Part shown: in pieces, positions 1-7,421 of the stretch | How positions within the stretch are numbered: position 1 is the stretch's first letter | How the letters are laid out: each line of letters opens with the position of its first letter | Source: CAZJNX01 sp964547415 | GTDB lineage: Bacteria > Pseudomonadota > Alphaproteobacteria > Rhizobiales > Amorphaceae | Assembly (NCBI GenBank): GCA_964547415.1 | Contig: CAZJNX010000145.1 | Coordinates: 1-12,065, forward strand | Direction of reading: 5' to 3' | Length of the DNA stretch: 12,065 bases | Notes under the pieces: model-generated | The model's database searches: none | Seen by the model: only the letters and a program-made list of their open reading frames with translations | Told to the model about the DNA's origin: nothing | Made by a program: the position numbers and the translations under genes

Positions 1-258
1 GAGCACACCCGCGGCAACAACCTCGAGGTCAACGTGCTCAAGGGCAAGAAGCTCTCCAACGTGCGCGCGGCGGGCAAGGACGACGCGATCCTGCTCACCC
101 CGCCCATCCGCATGACGCTGGAGAAGGCGCTCTCCTGGATCGCGGACGACGAGCTCGTCGAGGTGACGCCCGTGGCGATCCGCCTCAGGAAGCTCCATCT
201 CGACCCCCACGAGCGCAAGCGCGCCGAAAAACGCAAGGACCAGTCCGCGGCGGCCTGA
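1..258 (+). CDS. typA: GTP-binding protein TypA/BipA, C-terminal 85 residues (5' truncated)
   Basis: This is the end of a ribosome-associated translational GTPase of the elongation-factor family, which helps ribosome assembly and stress or cold adaptation. The frame is open from base 1 and ends in TGA. Visible residues include HTRGNNLEVNVLKGKKLSN, then RAAGKDDAILLTPP, then MTLEKALSWIADDELVEVTP, which is the BipA-specific C-terminal domain that contacts 23S rRNA. The protein closes with a Lys/Arg-rich tail (HERKRAEKRKDQ) usual for the family. The GTPase and EF-G-like domains lie outside the window, so intactness cannot be judged. The internal GTG at 34 is an ordinary valine codon, not a start. 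The recognition is secure from the C-terminal motif string. Confidence 0.95.
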   Translation, partial: EHTRGNNLEVNVLKGKKLSNVRAAGKDDAILLTPPIRMTLEKALSWIADDELVEVTPVAIRLRKLHLDPHERKRAEKRKDQSAAA

Positions 259-276
259 CGCCCTACCGGCGCTCGA

Positions 277-298
277 GGGCGCCCGGGGGCACGCGCCC
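277..298 (+). terminator. Possible hairpin after typA
   Basis: GGGCGC at 277-282 pairs with GCGCCC at 293-298 around a 10-base loop, 19 bases after the typA stop. There is no T-run behind it, so it is at best a weak or Rho-assisted terminator. In sequence this GC-rich such stems arise easily by chance. Confidence 0.25.
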
Positions 299-406
299 GC
301 CGCCGTCGTCGGGCCCTTCCGGGCGGCGCAGACGGTCCTCGCGCGACCGTCCACCGCCTTCCGAAAGGGCTTCCGTCGGCCCCCGTTCCTTTGTACGCTT
401 CCAGCC

Positions 407-952
407 ATGGAGACCCATTCGATCGAGATCAGGCGCGCTCGGACGGGGGACGCGGGGGGCATCACCGCGGTCCACGACGCCGCGTGGCGCTACACCTACC
501 GCGGCGTCCTGCCCGGGACGGAGCTCGAGCGGATGATCGCGCGGCGCGGGCCGCACTGGTGGTCACGCGCCATCAGCCGGCGGGTGTCCATCCTCGTCCT
601 CGACATCAACGACGCGGTGCGCGGCTACGTCACCTTCGGCTCCAGCCGTGCGCGCAGCCTCCCCTTCCGCGGCGAGATCTACGAGCTCTATGTCCAGCCC
701 GAGTACGCGGGCCTCGGCTTCGGGACCCAGCTGTTCCGCGCCGCCCAGTCCCGCCTCGGCCGGATCGGGCAGGGGTCGATCGTCGTGTGGAGCCTCGCCG
801 ACAACGCGGAGGCCTGCGCCTTCTACACGCGCCTCGGCGGCCGCCCGGTGGCCACGGCGGAGGAGCGCTTCGGCGACGTGACGGTGCCGAAGATCGCCTT
901 CGGCTTCGACGGGAAGAAGCGCGTGCGCGTCATCCGCCACCGGGGCGCGTAG
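407..952 (+). CDS. GNAT family N-acetyltransferase
   Basis: The protein has 181 residues and the fold of a GCN5-related acetyltransferase, which moves an acetyl group from acetyl-CoA to an amine. The substrate cannot be told from sequence. The N-terminus starts like the family (IEIRRARTGDAGGITAVHDAAW, residues 6-27, read in pieces). Motif A covers about residues 91-118: strand IYELYVQPEY followed by the acetyl-CoA pyrophosphate loop AGLGFG (101-106) and a helix. Motif B is at 133-145 (NAEACAFYTRLGG). I chose the ATG at 407. No Shine-Dalgarno sequence precedes it, and the TTG at 391 in another frame is not credible. The gene lies between typA and ppa with separate intergenic gaps, so it is probably its own transcription unit. 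Family call firm, role unknown. Confidence 0.9.
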   Translation: METHSIEIRRARTGDAGGITAVHDAAWRYTYRGVLPGTELERMIARRGPHWWSRAISRRVSILVLDINDAVRGYVTFGSSRARSLPFRGEIYELYVQPEYAGLGFGTQLFRAAQSRLGRIGQGSIVVWSLADNAEACAFYTRLGGRPVATAEERFGDVTVPKIAFGFDGKKRVRVIRHRGA

Positions 953-976
953 GCGGCGGCCGCCCGCGACCGGGGC

Positions 977-1004
977 TTGCCGCGCGCGGCACGGCGGCTA
1001 AAGA
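977..1004 (+). promoter_or_regulatory. Candidate sigma-70-type promoter of ppa
   Basis: TTGCCG at 977-982 and TAAAGA at 999-1004 are separated by 16 bases. This is a good approximation to a housekeeping -35/-10 pair and lies just after the acetyltransferase stop. A start point near 1011 would give a leader of about 60 bases to the ppa ATG. The spacing and the A-rich -10 stand out in otherwise GC-dominated sequence. Read by eye only. Confidence 0.5.
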
Positions 1005-1071
1005 AGGGTCGCGGGCCGCGACGGGGCGGGGCGGCCCCGGTTTCCCCACGTCCAGCTCCAGGAGTTTCACG

Positions 1072-1611
1072 ATGCGCATCGACGCCATACCGGTCGGCGA
1101 CAACCCGCCGGAAGACGTCAACGTCATCATCGAGGTGCCCGTCGGCGGCGACCCGATCAAGTACGAGCTGGACAAGGCGTCGGGCACCCTTTGGGTCGAC
1201 CGTTTCCTCTACACGCCGATGCACTACCCCGGGAACTATGGTTTCGTGCCCCACACCCTGTCCGACGACGGCGACCCGGTGGACGTGATGGTCGCCAACA
1301 CGCGCCCCATCGTGCCGGGCGCGGTGATGAACTGCCGGCCCATCGGCGTCCTGTTCATGGAGGACGAGGGGGGCAAGGACGAGAAAATCATCGCCGTCCC
1401 CTCCACCACGCTGACGCTGCGCTACGAGAAGGTGCACACCTACAGCGACCTGCCGTCGATCACGGTGAAGCAGATCGAGCATTTCTTCGAGCACTACAAG
1501 GACCTCGAGCCCGGCAAGTGGGTCAAGGTCGTCGGCTGGGGCGGGGTGGACGACGCGCGGCAGAAGGTCATCGAGGGGATCGAGCGCGCCCGCGCCCTCG
1601 CCGCCGAATAG
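1072..1611 (+). CDS. ppa: Inorganic pyrophosphatase (family I, soluble)
   Basis: This enzyme hydrolyses inorganic diphosphate to phosphate in the cytoplasm and so pulls biosynthetic reactions such as nucleic acid and aminoacyl-tRNA synthesis forward. The product is 179 residues, the usual size of the bacterial hexameric family I enzyme. Visible signatures are IEVPVGGDPIKYELDK (about 20-35), the active-site stretch MHYPGNYGFVPHTL (50-63), and the metal-binding signature DGDPVDV (66-72) with its three aspartates. Near the C-terminus, EHYKDLEPGKWVKVVGW is also typical. The ATG at 1072 is preceded by AGGAG at 1060-1064, a well-spaced ribosome binding site that rules out the longer upstream open frame. 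The gene stands alone and converges on the metallopeptidase gene. Confidence 0.97.
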   Translation: MRIDAIPVGDNPPEDVNVIIEVPVGGDPIKYELDKASGTLWVDRFLYTPMHYPGNYGFVPHTLSDDGDPVDVMVANTRPIVPGAVMNCRPIGVLFMEDEGGKDEKIIAVPSTTLTLRYEKVHTYSDLPSITVKQIEHFFEHYKDLEPGKWVKVVGWGGVDDARQKVIEGIERARALAAE

Positions 1612-1649
1612 GCCCCGCCGCGCGGGCGGCACCGGTCGGGGCGGGGGCC
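1612..1649. terminator. Possible hairpins between convergent ppa and metallopeptidase genes
   Basis: The 46-base gap between two convergent stop codons is almost entirely G/C and self-complementary. GCCGC at 1617-1621 pairs with GCGGC at 1626-1630. The outer segments around 1612-1619 and 1640-1649 can also pair, but imperfectly. A bidirectional terminator fits the convergent layout, but no T-run is present on either strand. Confidence 0.25.
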
Positions 1650-1657
1650 CTGCCGGG

Positions 1658-2074
1658 TCAGTCGTCCGCGTCGTCGATGGCGTACATGTCCTCGTCCGAC
1701 AGGCCGAAGTGGTGGCCGATCTCGTGGACGAGGACGTGGGTGACGATCGCCTCCAGCGTGTCCTCGCCCTCCTCCCGGAAGGCGAGGATCGGCAGGCGGT
1801 AGAGCCAGACCTCGTTCGGGAACTGGCCCGTCGCGGGGCCGAACCCGTCCTGGGCGAGGCCGGCGCCGCGGAACAGGCCGAGGAGATCGTAGGGGCTGTC
1901 GATCCCCATCTCGTCGAGGGTCTCCCGGTCGGGAAGGTCGGCGACGCGCACCACGACGCCCTCGCACAGCGCCCGCACCTCCTCCGGCAGCGCGTCGAAG
2001 GCCGCCTGGGCCATTTCGGCGAACCCGTCGATGTCCGGCGCGTGGTGGCGGGAGAAGCGGAAGCCGTGGGTCAC
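1658..2074 (-). CDS. Small zincin-like metallopeptidase family protein (HExxH)
   Basis: The protein has 138 residues and belongs by appearance to the short bacterial zincin family (Pfam Zincin_1 type, formerly a DUF). The zinc-binding motif HEIGHHFGLSDEDM is at 117-130: His117 and His121 with Glu118 as catalytic base, and Asp127 as the likely third ligand. Upstream are FPNEVWLYRLPIL (85-97), an edge strand typical of the family, and a conserved-looking SPYDLLGLFRG (60-70). No signal peptide is seen, so it is probably cytoplasmic, and no substrate is known. I place the start at the GTG whose bases overlap the dsbB stop (GTGA, 2071-2074), which implies translational coupling. The open frame continues far upstream but there it is only the antisense shadow of dsbB and dctP. 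Peptidase activity is inferred from the motif. Confidence 0.85.
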   Translation of the reverse strand: MTHGFRFSRHHAPDIDGFAEMAQAAFDALPEEVRALCEGVVVRVADLPDRETLDEMGIDSPYDLLGLFRGAGLAQDGFGPATGQFPNEVWLYRLPILAFREEGEDTLEAIVTHVLVHEIGHHFGLSDEDMYAIDDADD

Positions 2075-2643
2075 GGGCGGCCTCGCCGGTTCGGCACGGG
2101 CCGCGTGGCGGCCGCGAGGGCGAGGGCGGCCGCCGTCCCGGCCGCGAGGACGTTCCAGCCCGCGAACGACAGGCCGAGGAAGCGGTAGGCCGCCTCCGTG
2201 CAGCTGACGAGGCGCGTGGCGGCCATCTGTGTCAGCAGCGAGGAGGCGTCCCGGGCGGCCGCGTCCGACCCGCCGCAATCCGCCGGCCCGGCCCAGAAGC
2301 CCCACTCCGCGCCCGCATGGTAGACGCCGAGCCCGCCCGACCACAGGAGCGCCGCCCCCGCGCCCACGAGAAGCGCCCGGGCGAGCGCCGGCACCGCGCC
2401 CATGGTGGCAAGGGCGACGGCGGCGAGCGGGATCGCGGCGTAGTAGCCGACGCGTTGCTCGAGGCACAGCGCGCAGGGTACGAAGCCGCCGACCACCTCG
2501 AAGCCGATGGCGATCGCGAGCGCCGCCCCGGCCACGAGGAGGGCGGCCGCCGCCAGCGTGCGCGCCTCGCCCGGCCGCCGGCCCTCGCCGCCGCCGTGCC
2601 GGGCCGCGTCCGTCGCCGCGCTCGCCGTCCCCCGTGCCTCCAT
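2071..2643 (-). CDS. dsbB: Disulfide bond formation protein B (DsbB)
   Basis: This inner-membrane quinone reductase reoxidises the periplasmic thiol oxidase DsbA and passes electrons to ubiquinone. The 190-residue product has four hydrophobic segments, about 30-50, 66-84, 88-108 and 158-180. The first periplasmic loop carries CALC at 57-60 followed by EQR, the family's CxxC-xxQR signature. The second loop carries the other redox pair, Cys123 (in GPADCGG) and Cys148 (in RLVSCTEAAYRFLG), and ends in SFAGWN, again characteristic. The ATG at 2643 has GGAGGA 6 bases upstream on the minus strand. No dsbA is in view. The gene overlaps the downstream metallopeptidase start by 4 bases, and it diverges from the TRAP operon. 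Confident call. Confidence 0.93.
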   Translation of the reverse strand: MEARGTASAATDAARHGGGEGRRPGEARTLAAAALLVAGAALAIAIGFEVVGGFVPCALCLEQRVGYYAAIPLAAVALATMGAVPALARALLVGAGAALLWSGGLGVYHAGAEWGFWAGPADCGGSDAAARDASSLLTQMAATRLVSCTEAAYRFLGLSFAGWNVLAAGTAAALALAAATRPVPNRRGRP

Positions 2644-2830
2644 CGCCCGTCCTCCGTTCGCCGCCCCGGCACGCGTCCATATGGGAGCGCCGCCCGCGCC
2701 GGGAAGCGCACCGCGACCCCGCACAAGGTTCCCCTTGGCCCGGGACGGTCCGCTGGTGCAAGGATTGCGGCGAAGGACGGTGCCGCGCGCCACGGGGCGC
2801 CGGCCGAAAACCGTCCCGGGGAGGAAGGAC
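2644..2830. promoter_or_regulatory. Divergent intergenic region between dsbB and dctP
   Basis: These 187 bases must hold the promoters of both the leftward dsbB unit and the rightward TRAP operon. I cannot fix either -35/-10 pair with confidence. A small inverted repeat, CAAGG-TTCC-CCTTG at 2724-2737, could be an operator half-site pair, but at 5 bp per arm it is weak. The TRAP gene has a purine-rich ribosome binding site (GGGGAGGAAGG) just before its ATG. Confidence 0.35.
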
Positions 2831-3877
2831 ATGCACAGGACCGACCGTTCGACCGTCCGCCGCGCCGGACCGCTCGCCGCCCTCGCCGCCCTCGGCCTCG
2901 CCCTCGGCGGGGGCGCCGCCAGCGCCGAGACCACGCTCCGCCTCAGCCATTTCCTGCCGCCCGTCCACGGCATCCACACCGACTTCATCGTGCCGTGGAC
3001 CGAGGCGATCGAGGAATGCACCGGCGGCGAGGTGACCTTCGAGGTCTTCCCGGGCGGCACCCAGCTCGGCAACGTCGCCCGCCAGCAGGAGCAGGTGCTC
3101 GCGGGCGTTGTGGACGTCGCCCACGGCCTCACCGGCATTCCGCGGGGTCGTTTCCCGCGCACCTCGCTCGTCGACCTGCCGTTCCTGACCGACGACGCGG
3201 GCGCGGCGAGCGAGGCGCTGTGGGCGATCTTCCCCGAGCACCTCGCCCCCGAGTACGAGGGGCTGAAGGTGCTCGCCCTCCACGCCCACAACGGCGGCCT
3301 GATCCACACCCGCGAGACGCCGGTGCGCGCGCCGTCCGACCTCGAGGGCCTCAGGATCCGCACGCCGAGCCCGGCGATCTCGATGATGCTGGAGGAGGTG
3401 GGCGCCGTGCCCCAGGGGATGCCCCCGGGCCAGGTCTACGAGAACCTCCAGAAGGGCGTGATCGACGGGACAGTCTTCCCCTGGGATCCGGTCGCCTCCT
3501 TCCGCCTCGACGAGGTGCTGAACCACCACACCGACGCGGGCGCCTACACCGTCTCGTTCTTCTTCGTGATGAACGAGCGCAGCTACGACCGCCTGTCGGA
3601 CGAGGCGAAGGCCTGCATCGACGAGCACTCGGGCGGGGCGTTGGTGTCGAAGTTCGGCGACTGGTGGGACGCCTGGGACGCGCCCGGCCGCACGGCCGCA
3701 GTGGCGCGGGGCTCCACCATCATCGAGCTCGGCGAGGAGGAGCGGGATGCCTGGCGCGCGGCCCTGCAGCCGGTCCACGAAAGGTATATCGCCGGGCTCG
3801 AGGGCGACGCGCCGGATGCCCGGCAGGTGTACGAGGCGCTGAAGGCCGCAATCGCCGCCCACGAGGGCGGTTCCTGA
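2831..3877 (+). CDS. dctP: TRAP transporter substrate-binding protein (DctP family)
   Basis: This periplasmic solute receptor of a tripartite ATP-independent transporter captures an organic acid and delivers it to the DctQ/DctM permease. It has 348 residues, normal for the family. A signal peptide spans 1-32 with a basic n-region and predicted cleavage after ASA (30-32), followed by ETTLRLSHFLPP, the usual first strand. The stretch LEGLRIRTPS contains Arg177, matching the arginine that clamps the ligand carboxylate in this family. It is followed by MPPGQVYENLQKGVIDG, the classic hinge motif (MP..EVY.ALQ.GV.DG). The ATG at 2831 follows GAGGAAGG at a good distance. First gene of a three-gene operon, 37 bases before the small permease. 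The ligand is unknown; the symbol denotes the family, not proven dicarboxylate transport. Confidence 0.93.
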   Translation: MHRTDRSTVRRAGPLAALAALGLALGGGAASAETTLRLSHFLPPVHGIHTDFIVPWTEAIEECTGGEVTFEVFPGGTQLGNVARQQEQVLAGVVDVAHGLTGIPRGRFPRTSLVDLPFLTDDAGAASEALWAIFPEHLAPEYEGLKVLALHAHNGGLIHTRETPVRAPSDLEGLRIRTPSPAISMMLEEVGAVPQGMPPGQVYENLQKGVIDGTVFPWDPVASFRLDEVLNHHTDAGAYTVSFFFVMNERSYDRLSDEAKACIDEHSGGALVSKFGDWWDAWDAPGRTAAVARGSTIIELGEEERDAWRAALQPVHERYIAGLEGDAPDARQVYEALKAAIAAHEGGS

Positions 3878-3914
3878 CGGTCCGCGGCGCGCCGTTCCGC
3901 CGGGGGCCGACGGG

Positions 3915-4427
3915 ATGGGGGACGGGAGTGGCGGCGGCGCCCTCGCGCGGATCGCGCGGGGGCTCGTGTTCGCCGTCGCGTGCGTGGGCGTCGCGGCCTA
4001 CGCGGCGGCGGCGCTCGTCACCCTCGCCGACATCCTCGGGCGGCGGGCGGGTTTCGCCGTTCCGGGCGTCGTCGACCTCGTGCAGCTGTTCGTGCTCGCC
4101 GGGGCCTGGCTCGTCATCCCCTACGCCTTCCTCGCCCGCGCCCACGTGTCCGTCGACCTCCTGACGGAGCGGCTTCCCGCCCGGGCGCGGCGGGCGCTCG
4201 AGGCGGTGGCGGGGCTCGTCGCCGTCGCGGTGCTCGCGCCCGCCACCTGGCGCGCCTACGAGAGCCTCCTCATGCAGATGCGCTTCGGCGACCGCTCCCA
4301 GCAGCTCGGCATTCCGATGGTCTGGTACTGGAGCCCGCTCATCCTCGGGATGGCGCTGTCGGCGGCGGTGGCCGCGGCCATGGCCGTCGCCGCCGTCTCG
4401 GGCGCGGCGCGGGCGGGCGGGCGGTGA
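3915..4427 (+). CDS. dctQ: TRAP transporter small permease (DctQ family)
   Basis: The small membrane subunit of the TRAP transporter pairs with the large permease and helps dock the binding protein. The 170-residue product has four transmembrane segments at roughly 16-39, 51-73, 92-112 and 136-160. The loop after helix 2 reads ARAHVSVDLLTERLP (74-88), matching the family pattern AHv.VDLl. GIPMVWYWSPLILG (132-145) leads into helix 4, also typical. The start is the ATG at 3915, with only a weak G-rich ribosome binding site. Its TGA overlaps the GTG of the large permease gene (GTGA at 4424-4427), so the two subunits are probably translated together. In some TRAP systems the two permeases are fused; here they are separate. 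Confidence 0.9.
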   Translation: MGDGSGGGALARIARGLVFAVACVGVAAYAAAALVTLADILGRRAGFAVPGVVDLVQLFVLAGAWLVIPYAFLARAHVSVDLLTERLPARARRALEAVAGLVAVAVLAPATWRAYESLLMQMRFGDRSQQLGIPMVWYWSPLILGMALSAAVAAAMAVAAVSGAARAGGR

Positions 4428-5728
4428 GCGACGGGCTCGTCGGGGCGCTCGGCTTCCTCGCCGCGCTCGGCCTCATCGCCCTCGGGATCCCGGTGGCGCT
4501 GTCCCTCGCCCTCGTGGGGATGGTGGGGTTCTGGTGGCTCAACGGCTGGGCGGGCCTCGCCTTCGTGCTGGGCTCGGCGCCGTTCGAGGCGGTCTTTCCC
4601 TACTCCCTCTCGGTGGTGCCGCTGTTCGTGATGATGGGCGTCTTCGCCGCCCACGCCGGCCTCAGCCGGGCACTCTACGCGGCCGTCGGCGCGTTCGTGG
4701 GCCACCTTCGCGGCGGACTCGCCATCGCGACCGTCGGGGCGTGCGCCCTGTTCGGGGCGATCTGCGGCTCCTCCCTCGCGACCGCCGCCACCATGGGACG
4801 GGTGGCGGTGCCGGAAATGCGCCGGGCGGGCTACGCCGACAGCCTCGCGTCCGCCTCCGTCGCGGCCGGGGGCACCCTCGGCGTCCTGATCCCGCCGTCG
4901 ATCATCCTCGTCATCTACGGCCTCCTCACGGAGACGAGCATCGGCGCCCTGTTCGTCGCCGCCATCGTGCCGGGGATCCTGGGGGCCGTCCTCTACGCCC
5001 TCGCCGTGCGCGTCGCCGTCGCCGGGCGGCCGGAGCGGGCGCCGGCCGGCGCGCGGACCGGCTGGCGGGAGCGGCGGGCGGCGCTTTCCGGGGTGTGGAG
5101 CGTCGCCCTCCTGTTCGCCCTCGTCATCGGGGGCATCTACTTCGGCCTCTTCTCGCCGACCGAGGCGGCGGCCGTCGGCGCGGCGGGCGCCTTCCTCCTC
5201 GCCCTCGCCCGGGGCGGCCTCGACCGGCGGACCCTCGTGGACAGCGTCGCGGAGATCGCCAGTACCACGGGGATGATCTTCCTGATCCTCGTGGGCGCGT
5301 CCCTCTTCAACTACTTCATCGAGACGACGGGGCTGCCGATCGCCGTGGTGGACTGGTTCGAGGCGCTCGGCCTCGGGCCCACCGGCTCGCTGATCGTCAT
5401 CCTCGCCTTCTACGTGGTGCTCGGCTGCTTCCTCGACGCCCTGTCCATGATCCTCCTAACCATCCCGTTCGTCTTCCCCGTGGCGGAGGCGCTCGGCTAC
5501 GATCCGGTCTGGTTCGGCATCCTGATCGTGACGGTGGCGGAGATCGGGCTCATCACCCCGCCCGTCGGCATGAACCTCTTCGTGATCCAGGGGGCCGTGG
5601 CGGGCCTGTCCCAGCGGGCGATCGTGCGGGGCATCCTGCCGTTCATCGGTGCGGACGTGGTGCGCCTCGCCATCCTCGTGGCGCTGCCGGGGCTCGTCCT
5701 GTGGCTGCCCGCCCGGATGGCCGGATGA
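4424..5728 (+). CDS. dctM: TRAP transporter large permease (DctM family)
   Basis: The 434-residue ion-coupled transport subunit of the TRAP system sits in the inner membrane. Sequence is hydrophobic throughout with about 11-12 membrane segments. Family signatures include ICGSSLATAATMG near 113-125, with the following GGTLGVLIPPSIILVIYG region (a helical hairpin), and LITPPVGMNLFVIQG at 376-390, the matching hairpin in the second half. These repeated G.L..PPS and TPPVG.N motifs mark the substrate and sodium sites in the DctM/IT superfamily. The GTG start at 4424 overlaps the small permease stop, and a longer start in this frame would cut through dctQ. It is the last gene of the operon and is followed at once by a strong hairpin. 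Confidence 0.93.
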   Translation: MSDGLVGALGFLAALGLIALGIPVALSLALVGMVGFWWLNGWAGLAFVLGSAPFEAVFPYSLSVVPLFVMMGVFAAHAGLSRALYAAVGAFVGHLRGGLAIATVGACALFGAICGSSLATAATMGRVAVPEMRRAGYADSLASASVAAGGTLGVLIPPSIILVIYGLLTETSIGALFVAAIVPGILGAVLYALAVRVAVAGRPERAPAGARTGWRERRAALSGVWSVALLFALVIGGIYFGLFSPTEAAAVGAAGAFLLALARGGLDRRTLVDSVAEIASTTGMIFLILVGASLFNYFIETTGLPIAVVDWFEALGLGPTGSLIVILAFYVVLGCFLDALSMILLTIPFVFPVAEALGYDPVWFGILIVTVAEIGLITPPVGMNLFVIQGAVAGLSQRAIVRGILPFIGADVVRLAILVALPGLVLWLPARMAG

Positions 5729-5735
5729 GGCGGCC

Positions 5736-5764
5736 GCCGCGGCGGGTCCGGCCCCCGCCGTGGC
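5736..5764. terminator. Strong hairpin between convergent dctM and reductase genes
   Basis: Bases 5736-5746 pair with 5754-5764 over 11 base pairs (one G-T wobble) around a 7-base loop. The hairpin starts 7 bases after the dctM stop and ends 10 bases before the stop of the convergent gene. Placement and symmetry fit a bidirectional terminator. There is no T-run, as is common in such GC-rich genomes. Confidence 0.5.
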
Positions 5765-5774
5765 TGCCCGCCGG

Positions 5775-6761
5775 TCAGGCGGCCGCGGCGAGCCGCTCCC
5801 GCCCGTGGGGTGCCTCGAAGTCGAGGATGGGGCCGGCCGGCACCACGCCCGACGGGTTCACGGATTCGTGGCTGCCGTAGTAGTGGTGCTTGATGTGGTG
5901 GAAATCGGTTGTCTCGCGGAACGCGGGTCGCTGGTAGAGGTCCCGCGTATAGGCCCACAGCGCCGGGTAATCCACGAGGCGCCTCAGGTCGCACTTGAAG
6001 TGGCCGTGGTAGACGGGGTCGAAGCGCACGAGCGTCGTGTAGAGGCGGATGTCGGCCTCGGTGATGTCGTCGCCCACCAGGAAGCGGCTCTTCGCAAGGC
6101 GCGCCTCCAGCCAGTCGAGCGTCTCGAACAGCGGGTGGACGGCTTCCTCGTAGGCCTCCTGCCGGCGGGCGAAGCCGGCCTTGTAGACCCCGTTGTTGAC
6201 CGTGTCGTAGACGCGGGCGTTCACCGCGTCGATCTCCTCGCGCAGGGGGACCGGATAGTAGTCCCCCGGCGCTGCGCCGGCGCCGTCGAAGGCGTCGTTC
6301 AGCATGCGGATGATCTCGGCGGACTCGTTCGACACGATGGTCCCCCGCGCCCGGTCCCAGAGCACCGGGACGGTGACGCGCCCGGTGTAGGCCGGGTCCG
6401 CCTTCACGTAGACCTCGCGGAGGTAGCGGGCGCCGTTCACCGTGTCGGGCAGCGTCCCCGGGCCCTCGCGCAGTTCCCAGCCGTTATCGGCCATGTGCCA
6501 GTGGACGATGGACAGGCCGATCATGTCCTCAAGCCCCTTGAGGGCGCGCATGATCAGCGTGCGGTGGGCCCACGGGCAGGCGAGGGACACGTAGAGGTGA
6601 TAGCGGCCCGCCCCGGCCGGAAAGCCGCCCTCGCCGGATGGGCCGGGGCCGCCGTCCGCCGTTACCCAGTTGCGGAAGGACGAGGACTTGCGGCGGAAGG
6701 CGCCGGACGCGTCGCTGAAGCCGCTCTCGCGGGTCCACACGCCGTTCTCCAGATGGCCCAT
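5775..6761 (-). CDS. Glutathionyl-hydroquinone reductase (Xi-class glutathione S-transferase)
   Basis: The enzyme uses glutathione to reduce glutathionyl-(hydro)quinones, releasing hydroquinone and oxidised glutathione. It is the family of E. coli YqjG and Sphingobium PcpF. The product has 328 residues, the family's length. The start region carries FRRKSSSFRNWV (22-33). The active site is SLACPWAHRTLI with nucleophile Cys62 in the CPWAHR motif; YqjG uses the equivalent Cys63. VPVLWDRARGTIVSNESAEI (glutathione-binding region, with the cis-proline and the NESAEI turn) follows, then the helical C-terminal domain with EADIRLYTTLVRFDPVY. I chose the ATG at 6761, which has AAAGGAG 7 bases upstream; the TTG at 6821 overlaps the macrodomain stop and is less likely. 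It is the last of three co-directional genes. Confidence 0.93.
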   Translation of the reverse strand: MGHLENGVWTRESGFSDASGAFRRKSSSFRNWVTADGGPGPSGEGGFPAGAGRYHLYVSLACPWAHRTLIMRALKGLEDMIGLSIVHWHMADNGWELREGPGTLPDTVNGARYLREVYVKADPAYTGRVTVPVLWDRARGTIVSNESAEIIRMLNDAFDGAGAAPGDYYPVPLREEIDAVNARVYDTVNNGVYKAGFARRQEAYEEAVHPLFETLDWLEARLAKSRFLVGDDITEADIRLYTTLVRFDPVYHGHFKCDLRRLVDYPALWAYTRDLYQRPAFRETTDFHHIKHHYYGSHESVNPSGVVPAGPILDFEAPHGRERLAAAA

Positions 6762-6817
6762 GGGGCACTCCTTTCGGGTTCGCTGTCGCCCGGCAGGTGG
6801 TCCGGCGGGCCTGCCGG

Positions 6818-7405
6818 TCAACGCCGCGCGGAGTGAACGGTGCGTTCGCCCGCGCGCCCGCGGACGGCGAGGGCCTGCCGGTGGAGGGCGGCGCTCTCCT
6901 CCCCGAAACAGGCGAAGAGGACCTGGTCGATCCCTTGGTCGGTGGCGGCGAGCCAGTCGAGGACGGCGCCGACGGCGACCGGCGCGGCGGCCGCCGGTGG
7001 ATAGCCGTAGACGCCGGTGGAGAGCGCCGGGAAGGCGAGGGTGCGCGCGCCCACCTCGTCCGCGAGGGATAGCGCCGCCCGGTAGGCGCTCGCCAGCAGC
7101 GCCGCCTCGCCGGCCGTCCCGCCCCGCCAGATCGGCCCCACGGCGTGGATCACGTGGCGTACCGCGAGGCCGAACGCGGGCGTGATGCGCGCCTCCCCGG
7201 TCGGGCAGCCGCCGAGGGCGCGGCAGGCGGCGAGGAGGTCCGGCCCCGCGGCGCGGTGAACGGCGCCGTCGACCCCGCCGCCCCCCGCGAGCCGCTCGTT
7301 TGCCGCCGTCACCACCGCGTCCACCGGGAGGGCCGTTATGTCCGCGAGGACGACGCGCGTCTCGCCCGCCCCCGCCCCCAGCCGCGGCCCGTTCGGTTCG
7401 GCCAT
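6818..7405 (-). CDS. MacroD-type macrodomain protein (O-acetyl-ADP-ribose deacetylase family)
   Basis: This 195-residue single-domain protein is of the MacroD/YmdB class, which hydrolyses O-acetyl-ADP-ribose and removes mono-ADP-ribose from acidic residues. The ligand-binding core reads VVTAANERLAGGGGVDGAVH. Asn36 and Asp46 correspond to the catalytic Asn25 and Asp35 of E. coli YmdB. Further signatures are CPTGEARITPAF, VIHAVGPIWRGG and AFPALSTGVYGYP, the phosphate-binding loop. One change from the common NAAN is Thr33 for the first Asn, a non-catalytic position. The ATG at 7405 has GGGAGGAG 8 bases upstream. It lies 16 bases after the cyclase stop and 56 bases before the reductase, so all three may share a transcript. 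Cytoplasmic. The exact substrate is not readable from sequence. Confidence 0.92.
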   Translation of the reverse strand: MAEPNGPRLGAGAGETRVVLADITALPVDAVVTAANERLAGGGGVDGAVHRAAGPDLLAACRALGGCPTGEARITPAFGLAVRHVIHAVGPIWRGGTAGEAALLASAYRAALSLADEVGARTLAFPALSTGVYGYPPAAAAPVAVGAVLDWLAATDQGIDQVLFACFGEESAALHRQALAVRGRAGERTVHSARR

Positions 7406-7421
7406 CGCGTCGCTCCTCCCT

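Noticed and set aside
2724..2737. CAAGG-TTCC-CCTTG inverted repeat upstream of dctP as an operator
   Set aside because: Five-base arms occur often by chance. No second copy or known consensus supports it, so it is mentioned only within the intergenic entry.
1658..3862. A 734-residue leftward open frame covering the metallopeptidase
   Set aside because: Only its last 138 codons are coding. The remainder is antisense to dctP and out of frame over dsbB.
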